Shown: piece after piece, positions 15,006 to 15,964 of the stretch
Position numbering within the stretch: position 1 is the first letter of the stretch
Layout: each line of letters begins with the position of its first letter
NCBI GenBank assembly: GCA_900541575.1
Contig: UQKO01000058.1
Location: 1 to 15,964 of the forward strand
DNA from: an uncultured Prevotella sp.
GTDB taxonomy: Bacteria; Bacteroidota; Bacteroidia; Bacteroidales; Bacteroidaceae
Direction: 5' to 3'
Length of the DNA stretch: 15,964 nt
Notes under the pieces: model-generated
What the model was told of the DNA's origin: nothing
Database searches by the model: none
What the model saw: the letters and a program-made list of their open reading frames with translations, nothing else
Position numbers and translations under genes: made by a program

Positions 15006-15587
15006 ATGTTTTCAACTTTGCTAGCATTAGACGAGCATAGTGGCTTTCCCCTCTATCTTGCCTTTATCGAGAATGAAACGGCAAGCGACTATGAGAAAGC
15101 GATAAGGAGCATAGAGGAACGTGGCTATACGATCTTTGGTATTATCATAGACGGCAAGAAAAGCCTCTTTACCCTCTTCTCTGACTATCAGATACAAATG
15201 TGCCAGTTTCACATGAAGCAGATAATTAGACGTTATCTCACACAGAATCCAAGGCTTAAGGCAGCGCGAGAACTTAAGGACCTATTGGACACGTTGACTT
15301 TTTCCTCTGAAAGGGACTTCAAGACCAACTATGCCCAGTGGAAAGAAAAATGGAAAGACACGCATGCAAAGCGCTCTCTGCTGAAATGTGGGAAAAAAAG
15401 CTATACTCACAAGCGCTTGCGTTCTGCGATGCACAGTTTGGATTTCTATATGCCATACTTCTTTACGTTTCAACAAGAAAGTTGTGAAGGCATGCCAAAT
15501 ACGAACAACAAGATAGAGGGAACTTTTACCAATCTGAAGAAAAGGCGGGTCAGCGGATATTCCCGGTTGTATGATGAGGAAAGTTGA
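15006..15587 (+). pseudogene. N-terminally truncated DDE transposase (IS256-like variant, as found in Bacteroidetes)
   Basis: The 193-residue frame holds the central and C-terminal parts of a DDE transposase: IIIDGKKSLFTLF (second catalytic Asp near residue 49), QMCQFHMKQIIRRYLTQNP, the YTHKRLRSAMHSLDFYMPYFFTF stretch and MPNTNNKIEGTF with the catalytic Glu near residue 169. The frame opens only at 14985, after a stop at 14982-14984. The usual N-terminal zinc-finger/HTH region and the first catalytic Asp (normally in a DTTYxGR motif) are therefore missing. The end after NLKKR also does not follow the family. It cannot be active alone. Family naming is from memory of related Bacteroidetes proteins. 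Confidence 0.75.
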
Positions 15588-15600
15588 GTAAATAATAGAT

Positions 15601-15837
15601 ATGAGATTAAACTCTTCTTATACTCGCCGCTCACTGGCTATGCTCTATTTCCCTGATTGTGAACCACGCAATGCGGTAAGACGACTGACGGGAATGATTA
15701 AGCGATGCACAGATCTTTACGAACAGTTGACCCGCTGCTCTTTGTTCGACAAAAGGTAAAATCTTACGATTCGTGAAACTCGCCTCATCGTGGATTATTT
15801 AGGCCTTCCAGAAGGTTGTTTTGACGATGAAGATTAA
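15601..15837 (+). pseudogene. DUF4248-family gene interrupted by one in-frame stop
   Basis: ATG 15601 opens 52 codons with the DUF4248 pattern (RRSLAMLYFPDCEPRNAVRRL, then MIKRC). It is stopped by TAA at 15757-15759, after which the same frame continues for 25 codons: NLTIRETRLIVDYLGLPEG, matching the family's C-terminal 'FTPRxVRLIVEYLGEP' region, to a final TAA at 15835-15837. Total length with the stop is 78 codons, normal for the family. One base change (for example CAA or GAA to TAA) explains it; a sequencing error is equally possible. DUF4248 proteins are short, of unknown function, and frequent near mobile DNA in Bacteroidales. It starts 13 bp after the transposase remnant. Confidence 0.7.
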
Positions 15838-15866
15838 GCTGTTTCTACGACCTAAATCTTAGTACT

Positions 15867-15964
15867 CTAACGATGAAGACCGATAGGTGCTAACGATGAA
15901 GATCATTAGGTGCTAACGATGAAGACCGTTAGACTCTATGGATAAAGACCGATAGGATAGACTG
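15867..15964 (+). repeat. 23-bp tandem repeat at the window edge
   Basis: Units start at 15867, 15890, 15913 and, more diverged, 15936. The shared core is CTAACGATGAAGA followed by CCGATAGGTG or a variant. The third unit can fold on itself (CTAACG/CGTTAG). The array may continue beyond the window. There are no unique spacers between units. Confidence 0.75.

Noticed and set aside
15867..15964. CRISPR array
   Set aside because: Units are contiguous 23-mers without unique spacers and no cas gene is visible.

Overview
The window looks like a chromosomal segment from a Bacteroidales bacterium, most likely Prevotellaceae. The evidence is a fused SecD-SecF protein, Bacteroidetes-type promoter boxes (TAnnTTTG, three of them followed by CAC), A-rich start regions without Shine-Dalgarno sequences, PCMD and calycin-like surface domains, C-termini of the form 'GRR...KG(V/I)x(I/V)xxGKKxxxK', and a DUF4248 gene. 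The genus is inference. All confident intact genes are on the + strand. I see no rRNA, tRNA or CRISPR array.

Layout. 1-348 holds part of an interspersed palindromic repeat, a promoter and a 14-codon leader reading frame ahead of secDF (349-3300), which ends in a strong terminator (3358-3393). 3394-3972 holds short repeats, a 180-bp nested palindrome and a promoter. 3973-6004 is a two-gene operon for a PCMD-domain lipoprotein and an outer-membrane beta-barrel protein. 6005-6424 holds a fairly complete copy of the interspersed repeat. 6425-10181 holds two paralogous exported proteins in tandem, followed by a 61-residue peptide and a terminator. 10182-11833 is 1.65 kb with almost no coding content: insertion-sequence ends, an inverted copy of the interspersed repeat, a possible 31-41-residue membrane peptide, a promoter and a leader of about 500 nt. 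11834-14605 is a large exported lectin-like protein and a second 61-residue peptide, again closed by a terminator. 14606-15964 is a graveyard of mobile elements: a 143-bp element built from an IS end, an N-terminally truncated transposase, a DUF4248 gene broken by one in-frame stop, and a 23-bp tandem repeat running off the window.

How the genes fit together. SecDF is the general export motor. The four secreted or surface genes all carry export signals it would help handle. Three of them (6425, 8209, 11834) end in a short C-terminal segment resembling the last strands of a type IX secretion (T9SS) sorting domain. The most interesting pattern is that two of these large proteins are each followed, 38-45 bp downstream, by a 61-residue protein beginning MK(K/R)TYIAP, then a terminator, then the same AAAATTTATTGYTGTCC sequence. 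This looks like a repeated surface-protein-plus-small-partner cassette whose small member has no function known to me.
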